Of a stretch of DNA of 64,000 nt, positions 21,387 to 34,239 are shown piece by piece. This DNA comes from Arctopsyche grandis. Lineage: Eukaryota; Arthropoda; Insecta; Trichoptera; Hydropsychidae. The stretch spans positions 30,258,986 to 30,322,985 of the forward strand of contig NC_135355.1 of the NCBI RefSeq assembly GCF_051622035.1, read 5' to 3'. The notes beneath the pieces were generated by a model that saw only the letters and a list, made by a program, of their open reading frames with translations, was not told the DNA's origin and searched no databases. Every line of letters starts with the position of its first letter. Within the stretch, counting starts at the first letter, position 1. A program made the translations under genes and the position numbers.

Positions 21387-23215
21387 TATATTGTAATAAA
21401 ATAAATCAAAAGAAAATGTAATTGTTTTCATATTAAATATTTTGGATAAGATCCGTCATTTCCTTTTTCTCTTTGTTGGGGAGGTTTATAACTAATTTTG
21501 AATTTAGGTTTGCACTTACATTTAACGACATCGGTCCGTCCGTCCGAAATAAACATTATTTCCTGTTTTTAAATATTCGGCTCCTTTGAGAGTATTATTT
21601 TTAAATAAAATGAATATCCCAACTGGCAGCTAAATAATGTCTTGCTTTGAGAAAAAAGTATTTAGTTAAAAGTAGTTTCATAAAAAAAAAAAATCTCAAT
21701 GAACGGGCAGATACTAATATACCACAAGTATTCACTGCAGTTTATTCCTTTCAAAAGATACGAAAACAATATCAATTTCTTGACTGGTATTCGTCCTTCA
21801 TTAATCGAAAATAAAGGTTCACGACCAAAATATAAACTACGCCCAAATGAAGTCCCCGTTACCACCACTGACATACATACATATTTTGGTACTGCTGTTA
21901 CAAAGATAGCTATTTCACATTGGGTGTTTTATATCATTGAGTATTTTATTTAAAAAAGTCGGACGCATAAAATTATAATTTAATTTTCAATACGGGAATC
22001 TTATCATTTTTGATGACCCTGCATTTATAATCAAGAAGCAGTAGATTGACGCAGCTGCATCGTCAATTGTGACGAAGTCAATAGACCCATAGAATGCGGT
22101 CAATTTAACATATCTACATATTGAAAGCAATTGCGAAATCGATTAGTCGGTATAATAGTCGTTATAGCAATGCGATATCCAGTTTTCTTTATTGCACTTT
22201 TGGGAAAATGCATCACAAATTCAAAATCAAAACAACTTTTAATGTTTATTGTCATTTAGTGATACATACTACATATTTAGTTTTGTGACGTCGTAGCATA
22301 ATGTGATGGGAGTGAAAATGCATTGTTTCGAGAAATTGCACTGGGGTTGCATAAAGTGGGGTCAATCTTCGTAGGGGAAAGTTTCACAGTGGGTACATTG
22401 TCACAAGACAATGGCGCATCGGGAATATTGCATAAGATATTAAAAGGAGTACACGCTTTTTTTTATCGATATTGCATTGCTTCGTTCGAAGAATTGTGAA
22501 AATGTCGACTTTTTGTTGAACGCAAACTAGTTTTTGAGTTGTCTGTTTGTAGAGTCTCGTTTGTTTATATAATATACATACATATCTTGGCGGAATGTGT
22601 TTATATTATATATTTTTCATCTAATGAATATTACTAGATTTAATGCAAAACTCTGAGAGTTGCTATGCAATACCCATAAAAAAGTTTGTTGACGCATTTG
22701 CGACGGGTGACCATCTGTTCACTGTTTCATGTAGGACAATAATAGAAAAATATGGAGCTGCTGACAGGTGTGGAATTAGTATGGAGTATATTAAATTTTT
22801 AAACGTGAAATTAAAAGGGGAAATCATGATTATCATGAAACATGATATTACATTCGAGTAATGTGTATGTAGATTAATTTGTAAAATAAAATCAAGATAT
22901 TTTTTTATTATAAATTATATAAATATAATTTCATTATAATAATATTTCTTTCTATTTTGAATTCATTCTAAGAAATAAATTTGAATTTATTTTTCAACAA
23001 TACAATGAATTATTTTTTTGTTTGAATGTAGTAGTTCTAAACAGTGAATACATCAAGTATGTTATGTACTATAACTGAACTATTCTCGAAGATTCATTAG
23101 CAAATAAATTGTCTTCTGTCGATACTTCGTTTCCGATTTTTTTTCATACATTCATAGATCAACATTTCAGGCACATTTCTTATTTTCTGACCTATACATA
23201 AAGTCAAATGCACTC
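21387..23215. other. AT-rich intergenic stretch
   Basis: Two short frames (21699-21953 and 22643-22861) could not be assigned to any family. No repeats with clear ends were seen. Confidence 0.35.
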
Positions 23216-23500
23216 AATTAAGTATGGAACGCTGTATGCTGAGCATAACCAGAAGAGATAAGAAACGGAATACTTGGATGAGAAGTATGAAAAAGGTAGT
23301 AAGGACGATTTCAAATTTATAATCTATAAATTTTACAAGTTTAATACTATAGGTGTCGCCCAAGGGTAAAACCCGTAAAGGCATAATGAAAAAATATAAA
23401 TTTATATAAGGAAAGGTGGACAAAGGAAGTGCTGGAATGGTAATGGTTAAAGCCTTCACCCAGCAGTGGATCGTGAAAGGCTTTAAATGATGATGATGAT
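23216..23500 (+). pseudogene. RTE LINE 3' remnant
   Basis: 23216-23300 aligns with the LINE region encoding ERCMLGITRKDRKRNTWVRS, and 23410-23500 with the terminal ERWTKELLEW...AFIQQWM region, including the ATGATGATGATG 3' end. Between them lies about 110 bp of unrelated sequence, and part of the C-terminus is deleted. It is a dead copy of the family intact at 12740-15727. Confidence 0.75.
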
Positions 23501-25072
23501 AATACTTATCCTATGTTTTTTTAATACTATGTATATTAAATTTTAAAATTACAACTTCATGTTCTTCATGCATTGCGTTACATCTTTTATTCAAATTATA
23601 CATATATGTACATGAATTATAAGTTAGTTTATACATTGACAATTGTCATAGAATCCATTGACTGTAATGAATTCACCTAGCAGAAGATAATTAAGGACAT
23701 CCTAATTCTAACTTTGATACTTTTCTATTTCACTTCTTAACCATTGGGCTAGCGTTATATTTAAAGTACCTGTATTGATTTATTTGATACGATCACTGTC
23801 ACTATAATTATAGTTTCATAATAAAGTAAAGCAAATTTTCATATTTATAAAATAATAGTTTTATAAAAAACAAGCACATTCAAGTTTGTGAAACATTCAA
23901 GCTATTTACCATTCAAATGAACAAATCATAATACACGAATAAATTCGCTTTTTCACAGCGAATCTAATGTCCAAGGTTTTGTTATACAATTTATTCAAAT
24001 GATTTCAATATAGATTTTTATCTACGTATTTACCACCTACTGTACATCCTGCATTGTTTTACTGGCGTATTTATGTGTGGTACAAAGTCAGTGTCAGTGT
24101 AACATGTATAATACATAAAAACAGATTACATTTTGACCACAAAAACTACAATCTCGATACAAATCCACTGCACGCAATCATACTTTTTTGAGCCGGGATG
24201 TGGTTCGTATAGGTACAGGTTCTAAATGTAAAAAATTTAGCATAGGTAAAATAAAATTCTGTACTTCATATGAGTGAGAGTATGATAACCGAAATTTGAT
24301 ATAATTAAAATAGTGTAATAAATAAAATATGGAATATTTTGATATTGGATCTATTGGAACAAAACCAATATATTTGCGATTTGATTGCAAATTAAAAGGT
24401 GACCCAAGTAGTAGTGCAGCAAATCAAAAGCCATGTTTGTTTTGAGATCAATCACAGCGATACTGAGCGCACTACTCGTAAGTCAGCAATCAAACGATGC
24501 GTGAACGTTGACCTGTAATGTAATGTCATTTTTAAGATTCGTATCACGTGCGTGGGATTTTTTTCAATGCACCCGTGTGCATCAATGTGACTGCAGCGTA
24601 AGAAAACGTCGCTTAATGTCAAGTGCTCAATAATTTCACTTGTGGAGGTTGCTTGCGTTTAACCTGCGCCTGAGATACATACAAAGGTACGTTTGTATGC
24701 TTGGGAATGCTTGGGGATATTTCTTGCACTGTGTGAATATGGTTGTGCTTTTTGAATATTAAATATTGCTTTGTATACATCGAGACCTTATATACCTACC
24801 TGTTCGTACTGGTTATTGAATTTTGCAAACTTGCCTAATTTGGCCGTTTTGGAAAAGCCTACTCGAAGTTTTATTACCGCCTACATTCTATGTCGACATG
24901 TATTCGAATCTTTTGGGCCAATTACTCAAAATGTATTTAATTTTAAAAATTCTTCCTGAGATTCTTTTCGTTGTGGCTCTTTGTTCTGTAGTGCAAACTT
25001 ATGACGGGAAAAAGTATATTTCTATAGAGTATATTCTATAGAGAAAAAGTATATCGTCTATGCTGTAAACGG
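23501..25072. other. AT-rich intergenic stretch
   Basis: No supported gene or bounded repeat. The short frames at 24178-24390 and 24771-25041 have no family features. Confidence 0.35.
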
Positions 25073-25251
25073 ATTATTTCGCACATTGTGATCGCGTACA
25101 CGACAATCACGAATACGGAATCTCTGGCACTTGAGCTCTCGTTAGTGTGGTAATTCGCGCGGTAACTGTCGATGGATGGAATTTTTGGGTGCTAGATATT
25201 CCGTTATCGAGATTTTAGTGACGTGTGCGAGATCACTTTGTGCGGAATAAT
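25073..25251. mobile_element. MITE with ATTATTTCGCACA terminal inverted repeats
   Basis: The left end ATTATTTCGCACATTGTGAT matches the reverse complement of the right end, ATTATTCCGCACAAAGTGAT, and similarity continues through GTACACG. The element is 179 bp, non-coding, and its target duplication is not resolved. Confidence 0.7.
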
Positions 25252-25859
25252 CACCGAGTCCTTCTCCATAATAGTTAGTGAAGTCTCAAAAAATCAAGTG
25301 TTTATGCGTGTTGATTTTGTAACAGTTCTATTAATTTATTTTGCATTCAAAAGCAGATTTTAATACCGGGTTGACACCATGTAAGTAAACCTAGACCGAG
25401 CCGCTCGAACCAGTCACTCGGACGTTACGAGTAACGTGGCAACGTCTGAATGACAGCAAACATCAAAATTAACAGTATCCAAGTACCCTTGTTACGCCAC
25501 AGGCAAAATTTTTTGAAGAAATTTCATTTTTGATATAAAAAGGCCTTTCTGAACTGATATACTATGTATGTAGATTTCAGTACGGGATTAGTTTTTAATT
25601 GGTTTTAAAAAAATATATTCTTGCTATGATTTTCTGCAGAAACGGGTCCCAGGAATTTTTGCCCCCCCCCTTCTTATCAGCCCTGCATAAGAGAATTAGA
25701 GTAAAAAAATATTAAAGTTAAATAAAAAAATAGCATTAGTACGAATCATTTTTATCTGGTGCTATTTTGGACAACTTGTCGATATCAATGTATGATTTTA
25801 TTAGCTTCATTTTTAACTTAAAAAATCCAAATGATCAAATACGTCTGTGCTAAAATAAG

Positions 25860-26604
25860 AGTGTCAAACTCGCTGATGTATACATTGTCTAGTATGTGTA
25901 TGTATCGCCAAATACACGGGAGAATGACCCAACCTAAAATGGTAGGGAATACGGATGTATTATTAATTCAACAATAAATCGGTTATTTGAATAAAATCGG
26001 TTCCATTATTGAGCACAAACCTTGTCTCTGCATAAACCAGCTTATCTGTTAAACTTTGATCAGCTGTCAAATCACTCAAATTTATTTAGCAGCACGTGCA
26101 TAAATTAGCTAGCCAGTGTATACCTTGTCTAGTAAGAGTATCTGTGAAATAAAGCGTTGTAGGCTTTAATCAAAGCTGGGACATGCACTTACTAGACAAT
26201 GTATATGTTACAGTGAAAGCATTCATATTTCAAGTGAAAATATATTTTCACCAATTCAAGCAGTGAAAATGTATCAAACAATGAATTTACAACGTTTAAC
26301 TCTATAAATTTAACCCTAACAACCCAATCTTAAATTAATAGGGCCAAACCTTACTTACTAACCTAACCTAACCTAACCTAACCTATCCATCCTAACACTT
26401 AAATAATAGCAACCCTAACAATCTAATCTTAAATGAATAAAACCAACCCTGAAAATGTGAATGTAAATGGATTCCACTGAAACGTCAGTGAAAATATATT
26501 TTCACTTGAAATATACATAATTTCACTGAGACATACATCTGCGAGACTTGACGCTTGTATACTAGACAATGTATACATCTGCGAGACTTGATACCGTAAC
26601 ATAT
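25860..26604 (+). mobile_element. Modular nested repeat (family Y), copy 1
   Basis: It starts with CTCGCTGATGTATACATTGT and ends with ATGTATACATCTGCGAGACT then CCGTAACA, so the ends are inverted-repeat related. The central part starts TGTTACAGTGAAAGC and carries GTGAAAATATATTTTCAC in two orientations. Family Y recurs in reverse at 47331-48264, with a different module in the corresponding place. Non-coding; the frames over it are shadows. Confidence 0.65.
26357..26386. repeat. Short (AACCT)n tract, insect telomere-type repeat
   Basis: About five to six tandem CCTAA units (complement of TTAGG, the ancestral arthropod telomere repeat) sit inside the repeat at 25860-26604. It is too short to mark a telomere. 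Confidence 0.75.
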
Positions 26605-27109
26605 GCATGTACATAGGTAAATTACAACGGTTTTTCTAAAAATATTAGCGAGTAATTATAAATTAAAACATGGACTGACAGTCGTTTTACATATCTAAAG
26701 AATAAAGAAAAAATAGTATATGTATGTACATAGTCGGGTAATTTCTTTTTTAAATGATGAACTCATACTGCAAATTTTTACAGAATATTCATAAATAGAG
26801 ATGAATGTACGCGCGTTATCGGATAATTTGCAAAATGTATGCATTATATATGTACATATGTAGTTCCGAGACTATTTTTATTTACTTTAAACTTTATAAT
26901 AATATACTGTGGTAAATCAAAGCTTTTATATCTCTGTCGGACAATTTGGGTACACCAACTGCGATATTAAATTTATAAATAGAAAACGTTGCAACACAAT
27001 ATTCAGAAAACAAAAATGACAAATAGCTTTCGAGCTAATTGAATAGAAAGTGTCCTTTACATACATCGATTTCATAAAATGCATAATTTTACAAATGACC
27101 CATCGATGA

Positions 27110-27425
27110 GGTGGTAGTGGGGGGGAGGGGTTCCCGTATCGAGTGTCGCTGGGACTATGTATTATAAATAAAGTGAGGGTGCTGCTATGTGGATGTCGAG
27201 GACGCATGGTCACCACATCCCCATGTGCGCGCGTGCCCGTATTTTGCGCAGCGAGGGTGACCGGGATTTGGCGGGAACGGGTGGTAGGCGAGCGCTGCAG
27301 CCGCCGCCATTGATCGCTCAGTGGAGGGGGCAGTCGCCATCTTGGACGCACCGTTACCACCACTTGTTGCAGCGGTTGCAAACCTTTTCCATTCGCGAGC
27401 AATGCATCGCGCCCAGGTGCACTAA
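27110..27425. promoter_or_regulatory. CpG-rich island, candidate promoter or non-coding exon
   Basis: About 300 bp of GC-rich, CpG-containing sequence lies in AT-rich surroundings. It contains GCCGCCATTG and GTCGCCATCTTGG, both like the Pho/YY1 core GCCAT, and runs such as GTGCGCGCGTGCC. Open frames cross it on both strands (26926-27402 minus; 27187-27471 plus) but neither shows a domain. It could be a start site for inx1 some 10 kb downstream or for a gene outside the window. It is inferred from composition only. Confidence 0.35.
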
Positions 27426-27929
27426 AAATGTATCACCTTTCGTGCAAATGTTAAACTTACTCTCTTACTAACATTCGTAAGCACTAACATGTTTTATCCC
27501 TATGTATTGCATACATATCAAATATTGGATATAGTCGATATTCCGCCATATTGATATGGCGGAAGTCCAATTTTCAGTTCGAAAAACACTATTTCCGTTT
27601 GAATTAATTCACAAATTGTTATCACTTATTTTAATTCGATATGTCCAGAATCTCGGAAAAGCAGAAGAAACGTATTAGAGGTCACCAGTATTTTTGAATT
27701 TTGTTAAACGTAAATCATTATATTTTATGTTTTGCGAGATATTTCTCGAAATGAAGAAAAGTTAACTTATGCCGCATTAAAATATAGCCGCTTATATTAT
27801 GTAATGGTAAGAGTTATTGTTATCAAATTCCGGGTTGCTTTGAAATCTATGGTTCTCGAAGTTTAAAAGCAGTTTTTTTTTCATTTTTATTCATTTTGTA
27901 CATGTGTATGTACCATGTAGAAATGTATT

Positions 27930-27933
<4 letters not shown>

Positions 27934-28012
<79 letters not shown>
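27934..28012. repeat. (TA)n microsatellite
   Basis: About 40 perfect AT dinucleotide units. Tyr/Ile open frames on both strands are artefacts. Confidence 0.95.
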
Positions 28013-28015
<3 letters not shown>

Positions 28016-28301
28016 GTGAAATGGTGCACACATTTCTACACTCGATAAAAATTGAATCTTTGAAATCCTCACTCACCGGGGTGAGTGAAAATATCACTCA
28101 CCCCGAGCTAGTGCTTTTTACACACCTCTTTTATGTTTTTCTTATTTCACTCTGAACGCGAAAGAGATCTAAAACAAAAAACTGCACATTATACATAGTG
28201 GTGTTGAAGAGAATTTCAAAAACAAAAGAACAAATAAAATAATACGTCAGCACATGCGCATTGGCTGTAAGTATGCGAAATAAGCCTTTTATATACGTAT
28301 A

Positions 28302-28844
28302 TGTTACAGTCGAAGTATATTTTCATTTGTAATATATACCGACTGGCGTATTAGCTTATTAATATTCGAAAATAATTCAACTAGTGAATTATAACTATAA
28401 GCACAAATACACTTTCAACAATGTGCGCCAGTTGCAATATAACAATTGAGTTAACAGCTCTGATGTTATTATGAATGCGTCAGAATTCAATAATGCGTTA
28501 ATATTACGAATAAAGGCAATCAATACTGTATTACGAAAACTCTAAAAATGTATTCAAAACAAAAATGTGACTTGTAAACTCAATTTAAGTCGGGTGACGC
28601 TTTCACGAAAACCTAACCTCTCCATCCAACCTAATAATTAACTATATATTCAGCTGTAATATGTTTTGACCAGTTGGAATATAATTCGCCATATGGATCA
28701 ACTTACGCGGGTTAGATGGAATACATATATTCCAACTAGTCAAAATATATATCAACTGCAAATACACTTCAACTATAACGGTAGTTGGAATATATTTTAA
28801 CTAGTCAAAATATATTATAACTGGAAGATACTTCAACTGTAACA
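28302..28844 (+). mobile_element. Non-autonomous DNA element (family X), copy 1
   Basis: The termini are TGTTACAGTCGAAGTATATT and CTTCAACTGTAACA, inverted repeats of each other. Internal blocks (GCGCCAGTTGCAATAT, ACCTCTCCATC, TTCCAACTAGTCAAAATATA) recur in order, reverse-complemented, at 47371-47815. It has no open frame. A stray right-end piece with CCCTGTAACATATG is seen near 57200-57270. Confidence 0.75.
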
Positions 28845-29808
28845 TATACACATTTAAATTCATAATCAGTTAGTGGTAACAGTAGACGGTAGATATCCAA
28901 TTGGTGCGGAACCGTTTCAATAATGAAATGAAATATATCAGGATCAGCAAACTATATGTATAATGACAAATGATCTACTTGGAAATTACAAATACCTAAA
29001 TCCTCATACATAGAAATATTTCAAATCACAGAATGAATGCTTTTTACAAGGCATCTATATTCCTACATTCTTCCAATCGTTTTGAAACTTTGTCATTTTG
29101 CGTGGTTTGGTCAACGAAAGAAACTTAAATCGCTTCCGCCAGTACGACGGTGAAAATAATCGTAATAAACACGTTTAAAAATGCAAATATTTTGGTCATC
29201 TTGATTTTTAGTGGTCTTATATAAATAAATACATATAAATATAGCCTTAAAAAAATATAATAATAAAATATGTTGGACGTTCCGCCACACTCTAGTTTTG
29301 TCAAATTTTAATTGTTTAAAATATATTATATATTTAATTTTTTATTAAAAACGTTCGAATTTAGGTTCATTAAGTAAAATATCAAAATTACCGTTTTCTC
29401 ATTCAATACGAGCAACAAATAGATTAAAATTTAAAATTATAAATTAAATTAAAGGAGAATATTGTCATTTACGTTAATATGTAAGGCGAATGGTGCCCCT
29501 CTTTTTAACGCTTGTTTGGATTTTAAATGGGAACAATTTAAACGTCCATTTAAAAAAGTTATTGTTTTGTAAGTAATAAGTAAAAATTTTGTACATTAAA
29601 AAAAATTGTGTGCATTTCTAAATGACGGATACAGATTGCATTAGAAACTTTGCTTTGATCATTGAAAAAAATATTTGCTACTTAAATGAGTATTAAAATG
29701 ACCAAAATACGAACCGACAACGACCAACGCTTCTCTACTGGATTCCTTCTTTTTTACTCTTCGGCTTGTGACCTTTCACACCTACGACCTAACATCATAA
29801 TTCATATT
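28845..29808. other. AT-rich intergenic stretch
   Basis: No gene or bounded repeat seen. Confidence 0.35.
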
Positions 29809-29942
29809 TAGAGGTAGGATAGCCAAGGTTCCGTTCATTGTTCCATTGTTGTAAATCCTTTGTAAAAAAGGTTCGGCAAACCTTTAACAATGCATTTCCA
29901 ACATTTGAACAATACGCGGCACCTTCTGGGTCCGGGCTTTAT
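29809..29942. mobile_element. hAT-type MITE, copy 2 (degraded)
   Basis: It shares TGTTCCATTGTTGTAAATCC and GGTTCGGCAAACCTTTAACA with the copy at 9287-9430. The left end TAGAGGTAGGAT and right end GGTCCGGGCTTTA are diverged, and the flanks TTCATATT and ATCATATT match at 7 of 8 positions, consistent with an old 8-bp duplication. Confidence 0.75.
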
Positions 29943-30039
29943 AATCATATTCATACGTAATACGTAAAAAAAGTAAACATTATTGACAGTTGCCACTTTT
30001 TGTATCTATGTATTCTAATGCTAAACCAGAATTTAAAAC

Positions 30040-30283
30040 AGATTTTTTTCGAATGATCGTTTGATATTTTTTAATGGTCACTTTATTAATTTAGTGACCA
30101 TTAATTTTTTTTTATTTATCATGTTTTTCTACTTTTGCTTTTTTATTTTTATTTTATGTACATAGTTTACCTATTTTATTTTGTGTTTTTCTTCTCTTTT
30201 CAAATGTAGGCCATTGTGGCGCATTAGGTTCTTCTTGTAAAGCCACAATGGTCCAAAACTATAAATAAATAAATAAATAATGC
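30040..30283 (+). repeat. Probable LINE 3' tail with hairpin and (TAAA)n
   Basis: GGCCATTGTGGC pairs with GCCACAATGG about 20 nt later, and (ATAA)n follows. Hairpin plus short tandem tail is the form of LINE 3' ends seen elsewhere in the window, but the core sequence differs. An inverted repeat AATGGTCACT/AGTGACCATT lies upstream at 30076-30105. Confidence 0.4.
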
Positions 30284-30639
30284 CAAAATATTCTATTCGA
30301 TGCACAATACGAGATTGTTTAATGCACCGAAAATAATTCAAATTTTTAATGCACAAAAACTTTTTTTAACATACAAAGAATTTTTTCAATGTACAGTTAA
30401 ATCGTTCCCATTTTAAATTTTTTTTTTAAATAAATTATATTTTTCACACTACATATATCTTTTTTTCAATCAAGTCTACCTTTCAGTCGCTAAAAACTGG
30501 TCATTGAAACTTTTTAAGGAAAGTGTTATTCCCGTGGTAACGGATCAAGGAAGAGTGCTGAAATTATAAACATCGAAGAATCGAGGGTACAGAATTAATA
30601 CACGAAATACATCCCCGATGTTTGGAGATTTGGAGTTAA

Positions 30640-30940
30640 AAGTTAGATCCGGCCATTGGTTTGTAACCTCTGCATGCGCACGTAGCCGGCAGTCAGCCGC
30701 GCCGTAAACACTCGTGCATGGTCGTGCGACAAAGACCCTGCCTTTCGACGGACAACTCCTCGAAAACCCTCATCCACAGGATTACGCCGACAGCTGAGCG
30801 CAAGGTCAGTCTTCTGTCATTACCCTAATCATCGATCCAAACACGGTAACCGGATAACGGTAACGGTTGACCGCAACAGCCTCTCGCAGGGCTGACAACG
30901 CAACCGAAAATCAAACGCACACTGCCAAATTACCCAAACA
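30640..30940 (+). promoter_or_regulatory. CpG-rich stretch with a splice donor, candidate non-coding first exon
   Basis: GC and CpG are raised for about 280 bp. The segment includes CGCACGTAGCCGGCAGTCAG and then a donor-like GCGCAAG|GTCAGT near 30812, followed by AT-rich sequence. This is what a 5' untranslated exon with its promoter would look like. The nearest plus-strand gene is inx1, with an acceptor at 37054. No transcript evidence is available, so this is inference. Confidence 0.35.
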
Positions 30941-33900
30941 TTTTGACACCTGTCAAATTTGTGTATTTTTTTAATTGAATATTTTGCAGTTTATATATGA
31001 AACCAAATACCCATTTGCGTATTTGGTTTCATTTTCAATTTTCTAATTACACGTCGGTGGCTCTTATTGTTTTTGTTTTTTTGTAATAAATTCATATGTA
31101 GGCCCAAAGTGTCATAGCTACCCTTTGGATTGTTGAATGTGGCAAATGTTTAAAATATAATTTGATGTACAGTGCGAGTAGGGCTGTAATTTTGTTATTA
31201 AATTGAAATTGAATTCATTCACCGAATCAGTTCTAAATTTTATTTCAATTAAAATTTGATCGTATTTAATTTTTAATACGCGAAATTTTTGTAGGGTATT
31301 TTTAATTTGGCACTGCATATACATGCATAGTATGAGAATTCGTTTTTTTTAATTTATTTATGTTTTACTATATGTATGTATGTATGTTATTAATAATATA
31401 TAAAGTTTTGTGATCATACGAAAATTCTACATCGCGATTTTGACTGATTTGAACTCGGAATCGATCACTGATCAATTGATCATACTTTCATGGATTTTGG
31501 AGATGATTCGAATACCGACAATCCTATCATACTAAAACATACCTATATGTAGGTAGTATCAGTTACTGAAAAGTTGACTGGAAATGGTACCTCCCCTTAT
31601 AGGTCTCTTGTTTTTTTTGTTAAAATCCAAATATTATATAATTTTGTGTTTATGTTTTTCTAGTAAAATGTAACGTACATTGATAGTACATCTAGTAAAG
31701 TGTATTATACATCAATCGTAACGTATAAATAGGGGAGAGTATACAGTACTTTGGTTTATAATATTGTAGTTGGCCATTAGCAATTACAATTATCAAAAAT
31801 ATATAATACTTTATATATGTACATATGTATGTATGTATGTAAATAATGAGCCGTTATATTTGATTATGGCATAAATTCACTTTTGAAATTAAATAGGTAT
31901 GATGTTTTGTGTTTAACTATATTTAAAAATACTGATGCCCTGTAATACGTTTATTCTGCTTTTCCAAGATTCTAGATATATCGAATTAATAAAAATAATA
32001 AGTGATTGCAATTTGTGAATTAATTCAAACAGAAAGTGTTTTTGGATATGAAAATTGGACTTCCGCCACTTTCAAATATAACGGCCCATATGTAGGTACA
32101 TACAATGCATATACAAGACCAATAAATGTGATGTTTCCTTTATTCTCTTTCCATAGCCATGAAGTTCATCTTTATAAAATAAAATATGTAAAAATTTTCA
32201 AATTTTGGCAAATTTTTGATTGCCTCTTCCTTTTTTACCAAACCAGTCAAATTTAATAGTTGCTTCTTGGTTACGCTTTTACTGGAATTCCAGAGGAGAT
32301 ACATTAAGAAAATAAAAATGGATATAGGAGGTATAATTCATTAGGATATGAAGAATGACGTATTTTGCCAATTTTGAAATTTTGAATCATTATTAAGTAT
32401 TTGACGTATTTTCCTAATTTTGAATTGCTTCAGATTTCTTTTGTATATATTTACGTGATCTACTGATTTAGCCTACAAAGTTCAAAAACAATTGATAAAC
32501 TTTTTATTTTTAAATTATGGCATGTCGTATAATTTCCACATTTTTCCTAATGGACGGTCAATTATAGACGTTAATGCTCAACGAATCAGCTGTCTGATTG
32601 AAGAAAAAGAGAAGACACGGTCGAGATTTCTCATGTGATTTACCCTATGATTGATACATATTGATAAGTTGTCAACGCTCTGCGAGATTGATAGACATTT
32701 GATTCGTTTATGTTTGGCGCCGCGTGGGCGTGATGATTTCGATGAAGACGAGGAAGACGATGATGATGATGATAATGATGGTGGTGATGATGCCACGTTA
32801 TTTATCCTCGAAGAGTGACTCGTCACTTTTCTGATGTACCGTTTGAGAAGGTCGAATGCACGTGGCATATCAAATTTATTATACATACATAGACATACAT
32901 ATGTATAATAGATTTTTGTGTTTCTTACATATACTTTTCTACCACGAATCGGAACTAAATTTTGCAAAATTAATTCCTTATTTCCAAAAAAAGTACCGTT
33001 GTATATTTTCAATGTACGAAAAAATTCTAAAACGTATTATGTGGGCAGAGCCACGCATTTTATAACTAGCATCGATTAATTTAAGACTATAGAAGAAAGA
33101 TAAGATCATAGAACAAAAACAAAACATAACATAGCTAGATTTGTAAGTCAAGGGACTCGATTGTATACATATGTATGTATGTAGCTAATGTCGGCGTTTG
33201 TGTTTTATCCAATATTTTTTGTATACATATATTCAAAACAATTTTAGCTATAGTAAATCATGAGTTCTCTTAGTTGTTATGATAATTTTATGTAAAACTG
33301 GTACTTGCTGTAAATCTTAAATTATTTTCTTCCAATATTACAGTTTTTGTTCGGTTTTTTTTCCATTCTAAAAAAATCGTAAGATAGCTGAAAGAATTTT
33401 TATCTTTTTATAATATCAAAAATTTCTATAAAATACGTACCTTCATAAAAGTTACATACATATACGACACTTGAAGAAGGATATCCAGACTTCTGAGCAC
33501 ATGTGTTGAAATGGAAAACGTTATTAGCATTTGATGCGCATATTGTTCACACGTGGCCTCAGTGTGTGCTAATATAATGCAACATTCACTTTCTAGACAA
33601 ACGGTTACTATGGCATGTGGCTATGGGGGAAAAATTGAACTAATTCTTTAGTACATCGTGAGATTTTGATGTCTATATGTATGTAGGTCCATATGTTACT
33701 AATATCTACATATATGTATGCTAATATCTCGTATGTGTGTATTTTTACTTTATTTTTTTGTTGTTGCCTTTTTCGGGTATCAAAATTATTACATAGTTAT
33801 TATAGAAGTATTTAGATATAATATAATAGTGTGTAACAATAAAAAATATGAGCTAGAATAGTTTAAAGTGGATGTGAATTTATTAATGTCAGAATTTCAC

Positions 33901-34027
33901 TTTCGATCATCCTCCTAGTTCATTTTATAAGAGTCGGGTGCTTATCTCTTGCTATGAGGCAAAATCAGATTTGTAGTAAGGATCAAACATCGAAAATTAG
34001 TAAGAACATACTCTAAAGTGCGGCACG
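30941..34027. other. AT-rich intergenic stretch, no supported gene
   Basis: It contains a hairpin (ATGAAACCAAATAC and its complement, 30997-31032), a GATGAT-rich microsatellite at 32730-32795 and several TATGTA runs. The 144-codon minus frame over the microsatellite is Ser-rich only because of the repeat. Confidence 0.4.
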
Positions 34028-34235
34028 GGACGCACTCGTGGTTTCCAGCTGTGATGGGCGTATCTTCATTTAAATTTGTGCGGTCTTATTACTTCGGCAC
34101 GTTTCTCCTACAATTATTTAAATATAGGAATCACCGTTATCGGCCACTGTCAAACTTGTTAATACTAATATAAAACATCACTGAAAACACTCCAGGGGGT
34201 GAGTTTTGCCAAGGATTGCGCGATACAGATTTGTC
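34028..34235. repeat. Foldback repeat, single arm (copy 2)
   Basis: GTGGTTTCCAGCTGTGATGG and AAACACTCCAGGGGGTGAGT match the left arm of the repeat at 300-715. The resemblance continues as far as CGATACAGATTTG (34221-34233), then stops where the olfactory receptor sequence begins. The right arm is missing. Confidence 0.7.
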
Positions 34236-34239
34236 GGAC

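Noticed and set aside
27847..28155. Tyr-Ile repeat proteins on both strands
   Set aside because: Translation of the (TA)n microsatellite.
32578..33012. 144-codon minus-strand frame with a poly-Ser stretch
   Set aside because: The Ser run is the translation of a GATGAT-type microsatellite, and the remainder has no recognisable domain or splice support.
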